Shown: positions 50,759 through 60,218, numbered from the stretch's first letter. The stretch is 64,000 bases of DNA from CAVVSD01 sp963757125 (GCA_963757125.1 CAVWQP010000006.1:248001-312000); one strand, 5' to 3'. The notes: a model not told the origin generated them from the sequence alone. Program-made: numbers and translations.

Positions 50759-51697
50759 ATGCGCGCAGCGATCCTCAGGGAGTTCGGGCAGCCGCCCGAG
50801 ATCGGCGAGTTCGACGACCCGCGGCCCGGCGACGGGCAGGAGGTCGTCGACGTCCTCGCCGCCGGCCTGAACCCGGTCGACATCCTCAAGGCGTCCGGCC
50901 ACTTCTACGGTGGCAACCCGCCGCTGCCCAGCGTCGTGGGCACGGAGGGGATCGCCCGGCTGGCCGACGGGCGCACCGTGTACTTCGACACGCCGGTCGC
51001 GCCCTACGGGTCGTTCGCCGAGCGGGCCCTGATCGACCCGGAGCTGACCTACGCGTGCCCGGAAGGGCTGGATCCGGGCCTCGCGGTCGTGCTCGGCATC
51101 TCCGGCCTCGCCGCGTGGCTCGCGCTCGACTTCCGCGCGCAGCTGCGCCAGGGGGAGACGGTCCTCGTGCTGGGCGCCGGCGGCGTCGTCGGGCAGGTCG
51201 CGGTGCAGGCGGCCAAGCTGCTGGGCGCGGGCCGGGTCGTCGCCGCAGCGCGCTCCGAGGAGCGCCTCGACCGCGCGCTCCAGCAGGGCGCCGACGCCAC
51301 CGTCCAGATCGGCGCCGTCGATGACCTCGCGACCGCGTTCCGCGAGGCGGGGGGCGGTGGGGTGGACGTCGTGGTCGACCCGGTGTGGGGCGAGCCCGCA
51401 GTCGCCGCGCTCGACGCGATGAACGTGCGCGGCCGGCTCGTGCAGATCGGGCAGTCCGCCGGTGCGACCGCCGTCGTGCCGTCGGCGCTCGTCCGCGGCA
51501 AGACGCTCGACGTGCTCGGCATGACGATCTTCGGGGTGCCGCCGGAGGACAAGCGCGCGGCCTACGAGACGATGGCGGAGCACGCCAACGCCGGCCGCCT
51601 GGAGGTCGAGGTCGAGCGCATCCCGCTGGACGGCGTGGCAGACGCCTGGAAGCGACAGACGAGCTCGCCGGGGGTGAAGCTCGTCGTCGAGCCGTGA
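50759..51697 (+). CDS. Zinc-independent quinone oxidoreductase / medium-chain reductase
   Basis: A 312-residue MDR protein: MRAAILREFGQPPEIGEFD, AAGLNPVDILKASGHF, nucleotide site LVLGAGGVVGQVAVQAAKLLGA. The zinc-binding cysteines of alcohol dehydrogenases are absent, fitting the NADPH:quinone reductase subgroup. It probably reduces quinones or enones; the in vivo substrate is unknown. The LtrA gene follows after 7 bases. Confidence 0.88.
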   Translation: MRAAILREFGQPPEIGEFDDPRPGDGQEVVDVLAAGLNPVDILKASGHFYGGNPPLPSVVGTEGIARLADGRTVYFDTPVAPYGSFAERALIDPELTYACPEGLDPGLAVVLGISGLAAWLALDFRAQLRQGETVLVLGAGGVVGQVAVQAAKLLGAGRVVAAARSEERLDRALQQGADATVQIGAVDDLATAFREAGGGGVDVVVDPVWGEPAVAALDAMNVRGRLVQIGQSAGATAVVPSALVRGKTLDVLGMTIFGVPPEDKRAAYETMAEHANAGRLEVEVERIPLDGVADAWKRQTSSPGVKLVVEP

Positions 51698-51704
51698 TGG
51701 CGTA

Positions 51705-52898
51705 GTGGCCGCGGCCGAGTCGGGCAAGCGGGTCTCCTGGGTCGAGCTCTACGTCGACCTCGTGTTCGTGTTGGCCGTGAGCCAGCTCGCCGAGGTGATC
51801 GTCGACGAGCCGGAGCTGCACAGCGTTTGGGTCGCGCTCGGCCTGTTCGTCGCCCTGTGGTGGACCTGGATCGGCTTCGCGGTCCTCTACAACCGGCTCG
51901 GGGCGGACGTACCGCGCGAGCGGCTCCTGTTCCTGGCCGGCAGCGTCCCGGTCGGCGTGGCCGCCGTCGCGATCGCCCCGGCGTCGGTGGGGGACAGCAC
52001 GGCCTTCGCGCTCAGCCTCGCGGCTGCGCGCATCGTGCTCGCCTGCGCGCACGTGATCACCGGGCAGGGACGGGAGGCCCTCCGCCGGCGCATCGTGCAG
52101 GCGATGCTGGGGTCCGCCGTGCTCTTCACGGTCTCGATCTGGGTTCCGGAGCCGTGGCGCTACGTGCTGTGGGGGATCGCCATCGCCGGCGAGTCGAGCG
52201 CGCTGCTGCACGAGGACCGCACCGTGGCCCGCGAGCGGGGCCGCACGCGTGACTGGGAGGCGTTCCGGCCGACCGACGCGGACGAGGCCCTCGATCCGCA
52301 CCACTTCGCTGAGCGGTTCGGGGCGTTCGTCATCATCCTGCTCGGCGAGGTCGTGGTCGAGGCGGGGCAGGCCGCGATCGACGGGCACGTCGCGACGTTC
52401 GACGGCTGGGCCGCGCTCGTCGCGGCGATGATCTTCGCGGCGGCGCTGTGGTGGCTGTACTTCGACGCGGCCGCCGACATCAACCTGCGGGTGCTCGAGG
52501 CGTCCGGCGGCTCGCCGACGATGGCGCGGGCGATCTTCGCCGTCGGGCACATGCTGCCGTGCTTCGCGCTGCTCCTGATGGCCGCTGGTCTCGGGCTGCT
52601 GCTCGAGGAGGACCCGCCGTCGATCGCCTACACGCTCGCCTCGGTCGGGCTGGGCATCTACCTGCTCGGGACCCGCGTCTTCCTCGCGCCCGGCAACAGG
52701 GTCGGCGGTGCGGTGCGCGTCCTGCTGCTCATCGCGACCTTCGCGCTGCACCGCCTGCACACCGTCATGTCGCCCCACGTGTTCGTCTGGGTCATCGCGG
52801 CGTGGGCCGTGGGCTGCGCGGCACTCGCCGTCGGGGCGGGACGGTTCATGCAGGACCACGGCTTCGGCGATCCCGTGAAGGCGGACACGGCACCATAA
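51705..52898 (+). CDS. Low temperature requirement protein A (LtrA) family
   Basis: A 397-residue integral membrane protein with about 10-12 hydrophobic segments. The LtrA opening is VSWVELYVDLVFVLAVSQLAE, with DPHHFAERFGAFVIILLGEVVVE in the second half. The family is named for a Listeria mutant needing it for growth in the cold; molecular role unknown. The start is GTG 51705, 7 bases after the oxidoreductase stop, so cotranscription is likely. Confidence 0.9.
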   Translation: MAAAESGKRVSWVELYVDLVFVLAVSQLAEVIVDEPELHSVWVALGLFVALWWTWIGFAVLYNRLGADVPRERLLFLAGSVPVGVAAVAIAPASVGDSTAFALSLAAARIVLACAHVITGQGREALRRRIVQAMLGSAVLFTVSIWVPEPWRYVLWGIAIAGESSALLHEDRTVARERGRTRDWEAFRPTDADEALDPHHFAERFGAFVIILLGEVVVEAGQAAIDGHVATFDGWAALVAAMIFAAALWWLYFDAAADINLRVLEASGGSPTMARAIFAVGHMLPCFALLLMAAGLGLLLEEDPPSIAYTLASVGLGIYLLGTRVFLAPGNRVGGAVRVLLLIATFALHRLHTVMSPHVFVWVIAAWAVGCAALAVGAGRFMQDHGFGDPVKADTAP

Positions 52899-52958
52899 CC
52901 CGGCGCATCGGCGCTAGGCGAATGTCCGAGTGCCTTTCGCCACGATGGAGGGCACGGT

Positions 52959-53441
52959 ATGCATGTGCGCCCCCGACCGAGGACCGATGGGAGGATCGAG
53001 TCCGAGAGCGGGGTGCGGTCGCTGGCGCTCGACCGCACACAGCGCAGCGTGCTGCAGCGACTCGTCATCGATCTCGAGCTCGGCGACTGGGCGGCCGACG
53101 GGTTCAAGCTCGATCCGGAGGATCCGGAGGAGCAGTCCGCCCGACGGCGGCGGGTGGAGTGTGCGTTCTGGCTTCTCGACGACCTCGGCTGGCACACGGA
53201 CGATCCGAGGGATTCGTTCGTCGTGCACGTCCGGGACGAGGGGGCGCTCGTCGGCGCGCTGCGCCAGTGGCGCGATTGGCAGATCCAGGCCATCGAGGAC
53301 GTCCGGCGCGACCGGGAGGCGGGCGTCCCGGTCGTGCGGACGGCCCCCGAGCTGCTCGCGGCGGCCGAGCGGATGGCCGTCGTCGCGGACATGCTCCGCA
53401 GCCTGTCGGACGAGCGGTTCCGCTCCGTCCGCGGCGTCTGA
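52959..53441 (+). CDS. Hypothetical helical cytosolic protein
   Basis: A 160-residue protein from ATG 52959, preceded by GGAGGG. The sequence is rich in Arg, Asp and Glu with amphipathic helices (RSVLQRLVIDLELGDWAADGF, LRQWRDWQIQAIEDVRRDRE, ELLAAAERMAVVADMLRSL) and no signal or membrane segment. I recognise no family. It is flanked by LtrA upstream and ends 3 bases from a convergent small membrane protein gene. Confidence 0.6.
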   Translation: MHVRPRPRTDGRIESESGVRSLALDRTQRSVLQRLVIDLELGDWAADGFKLDPEDPEEQSARRRRVECAFWLLDDLGWHTDDPRDSFVVHVRDEGALVGALRQWRDWQIQAIEDVRRDREAGVPVVRTAPELLAAAERMAVVADMLRSLSDERFRSVRGV

Positions 53442-53444
53442 GCG

Positions 53445-53798
53445 CTAGAGCGCGCCGAGCAGGGCCACGATGAGCGCCACGACGGCGATCGTCGTCGCGG
53501 CCAGGACCGTGAGCACCGCCACGACGATGAGGATCGCCACCTGCCGCGCCCGGCGGGCGACCTGCCGGCCGGTGTGGCGGGCGGGCTCGGGCAGGCGCAT
53601 CTCGGTCGCCATGAGCAGCAGCGCGCCGGGCAGGCCGCGTCCGTAGGCGTCGCGCTCGGCCTCGGTGACCCAGGCGCGGCTGCGGACCGCCATCTCGCGC
53701 GCCTCGCGGCGGTCCCGCACCGCGAGCCGCGGCAGGCGCGTCGCGCGCGTCTCCCAGTAGTCGAGGGCCTCGCGGGCGTCGTCGAGGTCGGCCAGCAC
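53445..53798 (-). CDS. Small tail-anchored membrane protein
   Basis: A 117-residue protein. The N-terminal 80 residues are charged and soluble (LADLDDAREALDYWETRATRL), followed by one C-terminal hydrophobic helix (VAILIVVAVLTVLAATTIAVV). GTG 53798 lies 7 bases after TAGGAT. It is separated by 20 bases from the ABC exporter gene on the same strand and may be an accessory protein. No family recognised. Confidence 0.6.
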   Translation of the reverse strand: MLADLDDAREALDYWETRATRLPRLAVRDRREAREMAVRSRAWVTEAERDAYGRGLPGALLLMATEMRLPEPARHTGRQVARRARQVAILIVVAVLTVLAATTIAVVALIVALLGAL

Positions 53799-53805
53799 GG
53801 GAGGG

Positions 53806-53811
53806 ATCCTA
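53806..53811 (-). promoter_or_regulatory. -10-like element TAGGAT for the small membrane protein gene
   Basis: TAGGAT 7 bases before GTG 53798; leaderless arrangement. Confidence 0.4.
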
Positions 53812-53818
53812 GCTCCGG

Positions 53819-55597
53819 TCAGCCCGCCTGCTGGTTCCAGTCGCGGTACAGGCGCCAGTAGGCGCCCTGCGCCGCGAGCAGCTCTTCGTGCGTTCCCTGC
53901 TCGACGATCCGGCCGTGCTCCATGACGACGATGCGCCCGGCCTGGCGGATGGTCGACAGGCGGTGGGCGATGACGATCGCGGTGCGGTTGGCGAGCAGGC
54001 GCCGCAGGCCGGCCTCGATGCGGTCCTCGGTGCGCAGGTCCACGTTCGACGTCGCCTCGTCGAAGATGAGCAGGCGGGGGTCGGAGACGAGCGCGCGGGC
54101 GAAGCCGATGAGCTGGCGCTGGCCGGCGCTCAGAGACACGCCGCGCTCGCCGACCTGGGTCTCGTAGCCGTCGGAGAGCGCGGAGATGAGCTCGTCCGCG
54201 CCGACCGCGCGAGCCGCCGTCCTGACCTCCTCCAGCGTCGCGTCCGGCCGGCCGAACGCGATGTTCTCCCTGATCGTCCCGCTGAAGAGGAAGCCCTCCT
54301 GCGGCACGACGCCGAGCTGCTCGCGCAGCGACGCCTGCGTGACGTCGCGCAGGTCGTGCCCGTCGACGAGCACGGCGCCCTCGGTCGGGTCGTAGAAGCG
54401 CGCCACGAGCTTGGCGAACGTCGACTTGCCCGCGCCGGTGGATCCCACGAGCGCGACCGTCTGCCCGGGCGGCACCGACAGGGAGATGTCCCGGAGCGCG
54501 TAGGCGCCGTCGCCGTAGCGGAACGACACGTCGCGGAACTCCAGCGCGCCGCGCACCCGCGGCAGCTCGATCGCGTCCGGGTTGTCGACGAGGTCGGCCT
54601 CGACGGCGAGCAGCTCGAAGATCTTGTCGAGCGCCGCCATGCCGGACTGGTACGTCGTGTAGACCTGCGACAGCTGCTGGATCGGGTCGAAGAAGCCGTT
54701 CAACGCGGCGACGAACGCGACGAGGACGCCGATCGAGACCTCGCCCTGGATCGCCTGGTTGCCGCCGTAGAGCACGACGGCGACCGTCGCGAGCGCGCCC
54801 ATGAGCTCGACGGCGGGGAAGTACGCGGCGTTGAGGTTGACCGTCGTCATGTTCGCGTCGCGGTTGGCCTCGTTCAGGGAGGCGAACTCGGCCTTGTGGC
54901 GCGGCTCCTGGCCGAACGTGCGCACGACGCGGATCCCCGACAGCGTCTCCTGCAGGTAGGCGGTGATCGCGCCGATCGTCTCGCGCGTGCGGCGGTACGC
55001 GTCCGTCGAGATGACCCGGAAGACGAACGACGCGAGCCCGACCACGGGGATGATGAGGAACGTCAGCAGCGCGAGCTGCACGTCGAGCAGGAGAAGGATC
55101 ACGATCGTGCCCAGCAGCGTCAGCGTCGAGGTGAAGAGCGTCACCACCGAGTCGGTGACGAGCGAGTCCAGCGCCTGCACGTCGTTCGTCATGCGCGAGA
55201 TGAGCACGCCGGTCTGACGCGTCTCGAAGAAGCCGACGGGCATCGCCTGCAGGTGCCCGAAGATCCGCATCCGCAGGTCGCGCAGTGCGCGCTCGCCGAC
55301 CCAGTTGACGAGGAACGTCTGCGCGTAGCTCGCGCCCCAGTAGACGATCGCGCTGATGACGAACGCGACGACCACGAGGTCCAGCGTCGAGAGGTCCTTC
55401 GCGATGATGCCGGAGTCGATCGCCGTCTTGGCCAGCGGCGCCGGCGCCAGCGACGCCGCGGTCGCCGCGGTCATCGCGATCACCGCCAGGATCGCGCGCC
55501 CCCGATACGGCCGCAGCATCTCCAGCAGAGCGCGGACCTTGCGGCCGCGGCCGCCGCTCTCGCGGATCCGGCGGCGGATGTCCTGCGTGGCGGTCAC
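53819..55597 (-). CDS. ABC exporter half-transporter, canonical ATPase site subunit
   Basis: A 592-residue fusion of six membrane helices and an ATPase domain. Walker A is VGSTGAGKSTFAKL; the Q-loop VPQEGFLFSGT is intact; Walker B LLIFDEATSNVD has the catalytic Glu. The signature reads LSAGQRQ instead of LSGGQ. GTG 55597 overlaps the upstream ABC stop (GTGA). With that subunit it forms a heterodimeric type IV exporter in which this chain donates the Walker motifs of the active site. Substrate (drug, lipid or peptide) unknown. Confidence 0.93.
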   Translation of the reverse strand: MTATQDIRRRIRESGGRGRKVRALLEMLRPYRGRAILAVIAMTAATAASLAPAPLAKTAIDSGIIAKDLSTLDLVVVAFVISAIVYWGASYAQTFLVNWVGERALRDLRMRIFGHLQAMPVGFFETRQTGVLISRMTNDVQALDSLVTDSVVTLFTSTLTLLGTIVILLLLDVQLALLTFLIIPVVGLASFVFRVISTDAYRRTRETIGAITAYLQETLSGIRVVRTFGQEPRHKAEFASLNEANRDANMTTVNLNAAYFPAVELMGALATVAVVLYGGNQAIQGEVSIGVLVAFVAALNGFFDPIQQLSQVYTTYQSGMAALDKIFELLAVEADLVDNPDAIELPRVRGALEFRDVSFRYGDGAYALRDISLSVPPGQTVALVGSTGAGKSTFAKLVARFYDPTEGAVLVDGHDLRDVTQASLREQLGVVPQEGFLFSGTIRENIAFGRPDATLEEVRTAARAVGADELISALSDGYETQVGERGVSLSAGQRQLIGFARALVSDPRLLIFDEATSNVDLRTEDRIEAGLRRLLANRTAIVIAHRLSTIRQAGRIVVMEHGRIVEQGTHEELLAAQGAYWRLYRDWNQQAG

Positions 55598-57363
55598 AGC
55601 CCCGCCGCCTGGCGCTCGGCCGGGTTGCGCGTGAGGAAGACCTGGTCGGGCAGGCCCTTCTCGACGATCTCGCGGTACAGCGAGTCGGTCTGCAGCAGCT
55701 CGTCGTGCGTGCCCTTGGCGACGAGACGTCCGTCTTCGAGCACCGCGATCTCGTCTGCCAGCGCGATGGTGGACAGCCGGTGGGCGATGATGAACGTGGT
55801 GCGCCCGGCCATCGCCTCGCGGAGCGCCTCCTTGATGTGCTGCTCGGTGGACGCGTCGACCGATGACGTCGCGTCGTCCAGCACGAGGATCCGGGGATCG
55901 GCGACGAGCGCGCGGGCGATGGCGACGCGCTGTCGCTGACCGCCGCTGAGCGTGAGCCCGCGCTCGCCGATGCGCGTCGCGTAGCCGTCGGGCAGCCGCG
56001 CGATGAACTCGTGCGCCTGGGCGCGGCGGGCCGCGAGCTCGACGTCCTCGTCGGTCGCATCCGGGCGCGCGTAGGCGATGTTGTCCCTGACGCTCGCCGA
56101 GAACAGGAACGGGTTGTCGTCGACGATCGCGATCTGGCCGCGCAGCGAGCGGAGGTCGACCCCGCGGACGTCGGCGCCGTCGATGCGGATCGTGCCCTCG
56201 GTGGGGTCGTAGAGGCGCGCGAGGAGGGCGACGAGCGACGTCTTGCCCGAGCCGGTGCCGCCGACGAGCGCCAGCGTCGTGCCGGCCTGCACGTGCAGGC
56301 TGACGTCGTGCAGCGCCTCCGCGGTGGCGTCCTCGTAGCGCAGGGTGACGTGGTCCAGGCGCACGTCGCCCGCTCCGACGGGCAGAGGCGGCGCATCGGC
56401 CGGCGCGACGAGCTCGGGCGCGCGGTCGAGGATCTGGAACAGCCGGGCGCCCGACGCCGTCGCGCGCTGGGCGAGACCGAGCGAGATGCCCAGCGAGCGC
56501 ATCGGGCCGAGGAGCGCGAGCAGGTAGGTGTAGAAGGCGGTGAAGTCGCCGAGCGAGGTGTTCCCGTTGATGACCTGGCGCCCGCCGACGATGAGCAGCA
56601 ACGCGAGGCCGATCTGGGGGAGGAAGCCGATGAGCGGGTTGTAGAACGCGGCGATCTTGGTCGACACCATCTGCTGGCTGAACACGCGGCTGGCGGACCG
56701 CTCGAAGTTCGCGTAGCGGCGGTTCTCCTGCGCGAAGGACTTCACGACGCGGACGCCGCCGATGTCCTCCTCGGCGTTCGCCGTCAGCTCCGCGATGCGC
56801 TGCTGCACCTCCTGCAGCGCGGGTCGTGAGCGCTGCCCGTAGCGGGCCGACACCCAGACGACGAAGGGGACCGGGCTCAACGCGATGATCGCGAGGATCG
56901 GATCGATGACGATCATCGCGACCGCGGTGAAGGAGATGGTGAGCGCCGCCTGCAGGATCCAGACGAGCCCGTAGCCGAGGAAGAAGCGCACGGACTGCAG
57001 GTCGACGGTGGCCCGCGACATGAGCTGCCCGGTCTGCTGGCGGTCGAAGAACCCGAGCTCCAGCGACTGCAGATGGTCGTAGAGCGTCTGCCGCAGCAGC
57101 AGCTCGACGCTGAGCGAGACCCGCCCGGCGACGAGTCGCCGCGCGACGCTGAGGACCCACCGCGCGAGGCCGGCGACGGCGATGAGCAGCCCGAGCAACC
57201 GGAGCCTGCTGCTGTCCCCACCCTGGATCGCGTCGACGGCCATGCCCGTGAGGGCAGGAATCGCAACGGTCCCTCCGGTCGCGGCCCCGGCCAGCACGAG
57301 CGACCAGATGACGCCGCTCCGGAAGGGCCGCAGGAACCCGAGCAGCCGCCAGAACGTTTGCAC
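55594..57363 (-). CDS. ABC exporter half-transporter, degenerate-site subunit
   Basis: A 589-residue half-transporter. Walker A is VGGTGSGKTSLVAL and the signature LTLSGGQRQRVAIA is canonical. Walker B ends LVLDDATSSVD, with Asp for the catalytic Glu, and the Q-loop reads IVDDNPFLFS without Gln. The site made from this chain's Walker motifs and the partner's SAGQ signature is therefore degenerate, as in TM287/288-type heterodimers. GTG 57363 lies 6 bases after TAGACT. Confidence 0.93.
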   Translation of the reverse strand: MQTFWRLLGFLRPFRSGVIWSLVLAGAATGGTVAIPALTGMAVDAIQGGDSSRLRLLGLLIAVAGLARWVLSVARRLVAGRVSLSVELLLRQTLYDHLQSLELGFFDRQQTGQLMSRATVDLQSVRFFLGYGLVWILQAALTISFTAVAMIVIDPILAIIALSPVPFVVWVSARYGQRSRPALQEVQQRIAELTANAEEDIGGVRVVKSFAQENRRYANFERSASRVFSQQMVSTKIAAFYNPLIGFLPQIGLALLLIVGGRQVINGNTSLGDFTAFYTYLLALLGPMRSLGISLGLAQRATASGARLFQILDRAPELVAPADAPPLPVGAGDVRLDHVTLRYEDATAEALHDVSLHVQAGTTLALVGGTGSGKTSLVALLARLYDPTEGTIRIDGADVRGVDLRSLRGQIAIVDDNPFLFSASVRDNIAYARPDATDEDVELAARRAQAHEFIARLPDGYATRIGERGLTLSGGQRQRVAIARALVADPRILVLDDATSSVDASTEQHIKEALREAMAGRTTFIIAHRLSTIALADEIAVLEDGRLVAKGTHDELLQTDSLYREIVEKGLPDQVFLTRNPAERQAAGL

Positions 57364-57369
57364 CCCAGG

Positions 57370-57375
57370 AGTCTA
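57370..57375 (-). promoter_or_regulatory. -10-like element TAGACT for the ABC exporter operon
   Basis: TAGACT 6 bases before GTG 57363. It lies between the PH-domain gene stop (57373) and the exporter, so the exporter can be transcribed independently. Confidence 0.4.
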
Positions 57376-58779
57376 GGAAGGCCGCAGGAGACCCAGCAGC
57401 CTGTGGGCCGTCGACGCCTCGAGGTGGCGCACCCGCGCGCGGCGACGCGAGCCGACGGCGACGGTGACGTCCGCCAGGCGCCTGCGGCGCTGCAGGGGCG
57501 TCTGGCGCGTGCCGTGCTCCTGCAGGCGGCGGGTGCTCGCCACGAGCGTCGAACGCCCGACGTGGCGAGAGCGCAGCACGACGCGCCCGTCGTCCAGGCG
57601 CCAGCCCGCCGCGCGGAAGCGCAGCTCGCCGAGTCCCGCGGCGAGCACGAGGAGCACGGGGATCGCGGGCCAGGCCTCGCGCCAGACGATCGCGATCAGG
57701 ACGCAGACGGCGACCGCCGGCAGCATGAGGCCGATGAGGTACGACCGGCGCGCGCGGGCGGGCGCCGGCTCCAGCGCGTCCAGCGAGCCGGCGAGCGCGG
57801 GCACGAGGCGCTCGATCACCGCGGCGGCGTCGCGGCGGCGCACGAGCGGGAACAGCGTCTGCGTCACGGCGCCCTGGCCGGCGTAGCCCGCGGTCTCGAC
57901 CCGGAGGGTCGCGAGCCCGAACGGCTCGCGCAGCAGCCCCTCGACCATGCGCACGCCCTGCACGCGGCTGAGCGGGAGCGTCGCCGCGCGCCGCGCGAAC
58001 AGCCCGCTGCGGGTGCGCAGGCGATCGCCGTCGCGGACGACCTCGAACCCGGCGAACGTCACGACCGCCCCCGCGATCGACAGCAGCCACGCGAGGGCGA
58101 CGACGCCCGCCCCGACGAGCAGCCACTGGCCGACGGTGTCCGGGAGGCCGTCGAACGTCTGGCGCGACACGTTGCCCATGACGTCCTGCCCCGCGGCGGC
58201 GATGCCGCCGGCGATGGGCAGGAGCACGCCGAGCTGCGGCGCGGTGAGCGCGGCGACGAGGAGCGTGCCCGGCGTGAGGCGCAGCCGGGCGTCGGGTGTC
58301 GGCGCGGCCTCGGCCGCGTGCCCGAGGGCGCGGCGCAGCGTCTCCGCGTCGCGGCGCGACACGGCCCGCAGCACGATCTCCGCGTGGCGGCCGCCGCCCG
58401 GCGTCTGCACGCGCAGCTCGAGCACGCCGAACACGCGCTGCAGCGGGCCCTGGGTCGTGTCGAGCGAGGAGATCCGCTCGCGGGGGATGACCTTCTCGTT
58501 GCGCGACAGCAGCCCGGTGCGGAGGTGGAGCGCGTTCCCGTCCAGCGACCAGGAGGTCGTGTACCAGCGCACGAGGCCGGTGACGACGACGAGCACCAGG
58601 CCGGCGACGCCGTAGAGAAGGCCGCGCGCGTTGCCCGCCCCGGCGCCGACGACGATGGCGATGATGAGCGGGATCCCCATCTCGCGCAGGCTGCGCAGGG
58701 CCTCGATGAGGATGCCGCCTGCGTGCATGCGCCGCGGTGTGCGCAGCGGCTCGGGGACGACCGCCGCGGGCCCCTCCAC
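57373..58779 (-). CDS. Double PH-domain (bPH2/YdbT-like) membrane protein
   Basis: A 468-residue protein with three bacterial pleckstrin-homology-like units between pairs of membrane helices. Units begin YTTSWSLDGNALHLRTGLLSRN, FEVVRDGDRLRTRSGLFARR and AGWRLDDGRVVLRSRHVG, each followed by an RI-S/RVQ-type segment (IPRERISSLDTTQ, LPLSRVQGVRMVE). It resembles Bacillus YdbT, which with YdbS affects resistance to secreted bacteriocins. GTG 58779 is 2 bases from the YdbS-like stop. Function inferred only by family. Confidence 0.85.
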   Translation of the reverse strand: MEGPAAVVPEPLRTPRRMHAGGILIEALRSLREMGIPLIIAIVVGAGAGNARGLLYGVAGLVLVVVTGLVRWYTTSWSLDGNALHLRTGLLSRNEKVIPRERISSLDTTQGPLQRVFGVLELRVQTPGGGRHAEIVLRAVSRRDAETLRRALGHAAEAAPTPDARLRLTPGTLLVAALTAPQLGVLLPIAGGIAAAGQDVMGNVSRQTFDGLPDTVGQWLLVGAGVVALAWLLSIAGAVVTFAGFEVVRDGDRLRTRSGLFARRAATLPLSRVQGVRMVEGLLREPFGLATLRVETAGYAGQGAVTQTLFPLVRRRDAAAVIERLVPALAGSLDALEPAPARARRSYLIGLMLPAVAVCVLIAIVWREAWPAIPVLLVLAAGLGELRFRAAGWRLDDGRVVLRSRHVGRSTLVASTRRLQEHGTRQTPLQRRRRLADVTVAVGSRRRARVRHLEASTAHRLLGLLRPS

Positions 58780-58781
58780 CG

Positions 58782-59258
58782 CTACAGAACCTCCGGCTGC
58801 AGCGCGAGGTCTGCGATCCGGTCGCGGATGGCCGCGGCGTCGGCCTCGCGCAGCGCGGGGATCTCGGTCGCCCCGGCCGCCGTGTGGAAGGCGACGGCGG
58901 CGAGGCCGAAGTAGCGCGACACGGGCGTGCGGCGCGTGTCGACGTGCTGCACCCGGACCATCGGGACGAGCGTGCGCGTCTCGATGACGATGCCGTGGCG
59001 CAGGTCGATCTCGTCCTCGCGGACCTCGAAGCGGAAGCGGGCCATCCGCAGCCGGGGCACCACGGCCGCCGCGACGATCACCGCCAGGACGGCCACCGCG
59101 GTGATCGCGAACCCGAGGGCCCCGCCGACGAGGAGGATCGCGAGCGCGATGACGACCGCCGCGAAGGGCACGGTCGACATCAGCACCTCGACGAGGAACA
59201 GCCGGAACGCCTCCGGCGCGAGCAGGCGCGTCGGCTCTGGGGTGGGGCGCTCGGGCAC
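58782..59258 (-). CDS. Single PH-domain (YdbS-like) membrane protein
   Basis: A 158-residue protein with two membrane helices (VPFAAVVIALAILLVGGALGF onward) and one PH unit (FEVREDEIDLRHGIVIETRTLVP, MVRVQHVDTRRTPVSRYFGL). It is the usual partner of a YdbT-like protein encoded directly downstream. GTG 59258 is chosen; an in-frame extension upstream would overlap the hydroxylase gene antisense-like. Confidence 0.85.
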   Translation of the reverse strand: MPERPTPEPTRLLAPEAFRLFLVEVLMSTVPFAAVVIALAILLVGGALGFAITAVAVLAVIVAAAVVPRLRMARFRFEVREDEIDLRHGIVIETRTLVPMVRVQHVDTRRTPVSRYFGLAAVAFHTAAGATEIPALREADAAAIRDRIADLALQPEVL

Positions 59259-59278
59259 GCCCTCAGTCTGACGGGGCG

Positions 59279-59914
59279 CTAGCGGCGCTTCGTGCGGACG
59301 TTCGTCCGGAACACCCTGTCCCAGTACGGCGCGCTGATGCCGAAGCCCCGCGTGTCGTCCTGGAAGTGGTGTCGCATGTGCAGCTCGCGCAGACGCCTGC
59401 CGATCGGGTTCGTCGGCACGTAGTGGTGCAGCAGGTAGTGCAGCTCGTCGTAGATGACGTAGCCGGCGAGGAACCCGGCTGTCACCGGCATCCACATCTC
59501 CGCGCCGAAGACCCAGCGGTACGCCAGCGCGAACGCGATCGCGAGCGGGAGCGAAGCCAGCGGCGGCATGACGAGCCGCAGCGGGTCGTTCGGGTGCTCG
59601 TGGTGCACGCCGTGGATGAGGAAGTGCACCTTCGCGCCCCAGCCGTCCTCGGGCTCGAAGTGGAAGACGACCCGATGGATCCAGTACTCGGCGAGCGTCC
59701 ACATGAGGTAGCCGGCCGCGAAGAGGCCGGCCGCGCCGAGCACCGACGTGCGGCCGATGCCGAGCACGAGCAGCACGAGGATCGCGGGCACGTAGATCGC
59801 GACGGGCACCAGGTGGTGCACCCGCGTCAGCTTGTCGAGCGACGCGATGGGCAGGAGCGGGGGCGACGCCCGGAGGTGGTCACTCCTGCTGCCGCTCGGC
59901 GTCGTGTCGCTCAT
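59279..59914 (-). CDS. Fatty acid hydroxylase / sterol desaturase family protein
   Basis: A 211-residue membrane di-iron enzyme with four hydrophobic segments and the histidine clusters HRVVFH, HGVHHEHP, HYLLHH and HMRHH. The pattern fits the fatty acid 2-hydroxylase (Scs7-like) branch. It would hydroxylate an acyl chain or membrane lipid at the cytoplasmic face. ATG 59914 follows GAGGAG with a slightly long spacing. PH-domain genes lie downstream on the same strand. Confidence 0.87.
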   Translation of the reverse strand: MSDTTPSGSRSDHLRASPPLLPIASLDKLTRVHHLVPVAIYVPAILVLLVLGIGRTSVLGAAGLFAAGYLMWTLAEYWIHRVVFHFEPEDGWGAKVHFLIHGVHHEHPNDPLRLVMPPLASLPLAIAFALAYRWVFGAEMWMPVTAGFLAGYVIYDELHYLLHHYVPTNPIGRRLRELHMRHHFQDDTRGFGISAPYWDRVFRTNVRTKRR

Positions 59915-60020
59915 CGTCCGAAACTCCTCATGTCCTGCAGCATCCCAGACCGTGCAAACATCGCGTTAGGGTACCCGAACCCTTGGCGGGACCAGGTGCG
60001 ATCCGATACACCTGCACGGT

Positions 60021-60218
60021 ATGGCGTCGCCGGCTCGCAACCCGACGCGCGAACGCGTGAACGGCCCCTCGGGGGACGGCGAGAAGATATGCCACATCGT
60101 CACCGACGAGGACCCGGACACGGCCCTGTGCGGCAAAGATGTCACGGGATGGCCTTGGAACCCGCCGTGGCCGTACTGCGTGGTCTGCCTGGACCTGGCC
60201 GGCTACGAGCTGCCGTAG
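60021..60218 (+). CDS. Small zinc-ribbon-like protein (DUF3039-like)
   Basis: A 65-residue protein. A His-Cys-Cys-Cys set, KICHIVTDEDPDTALCGK and YCVVCLDLAG, resembles the short actinobacterial DUF3039 metal-binding proteins. It could bind zinc; function unknown. The ATG at 60021 lies 10 bases after GATACA (60005-60010). It ends 13 bases from the convergent lgt gene. Confidence 0.65.
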   Translation: MASPARNPTRERVNGPSGDGEKICHIVTDEDPDTALCGKDVTGWPWNPPWPYCVVCLDLAGYELP

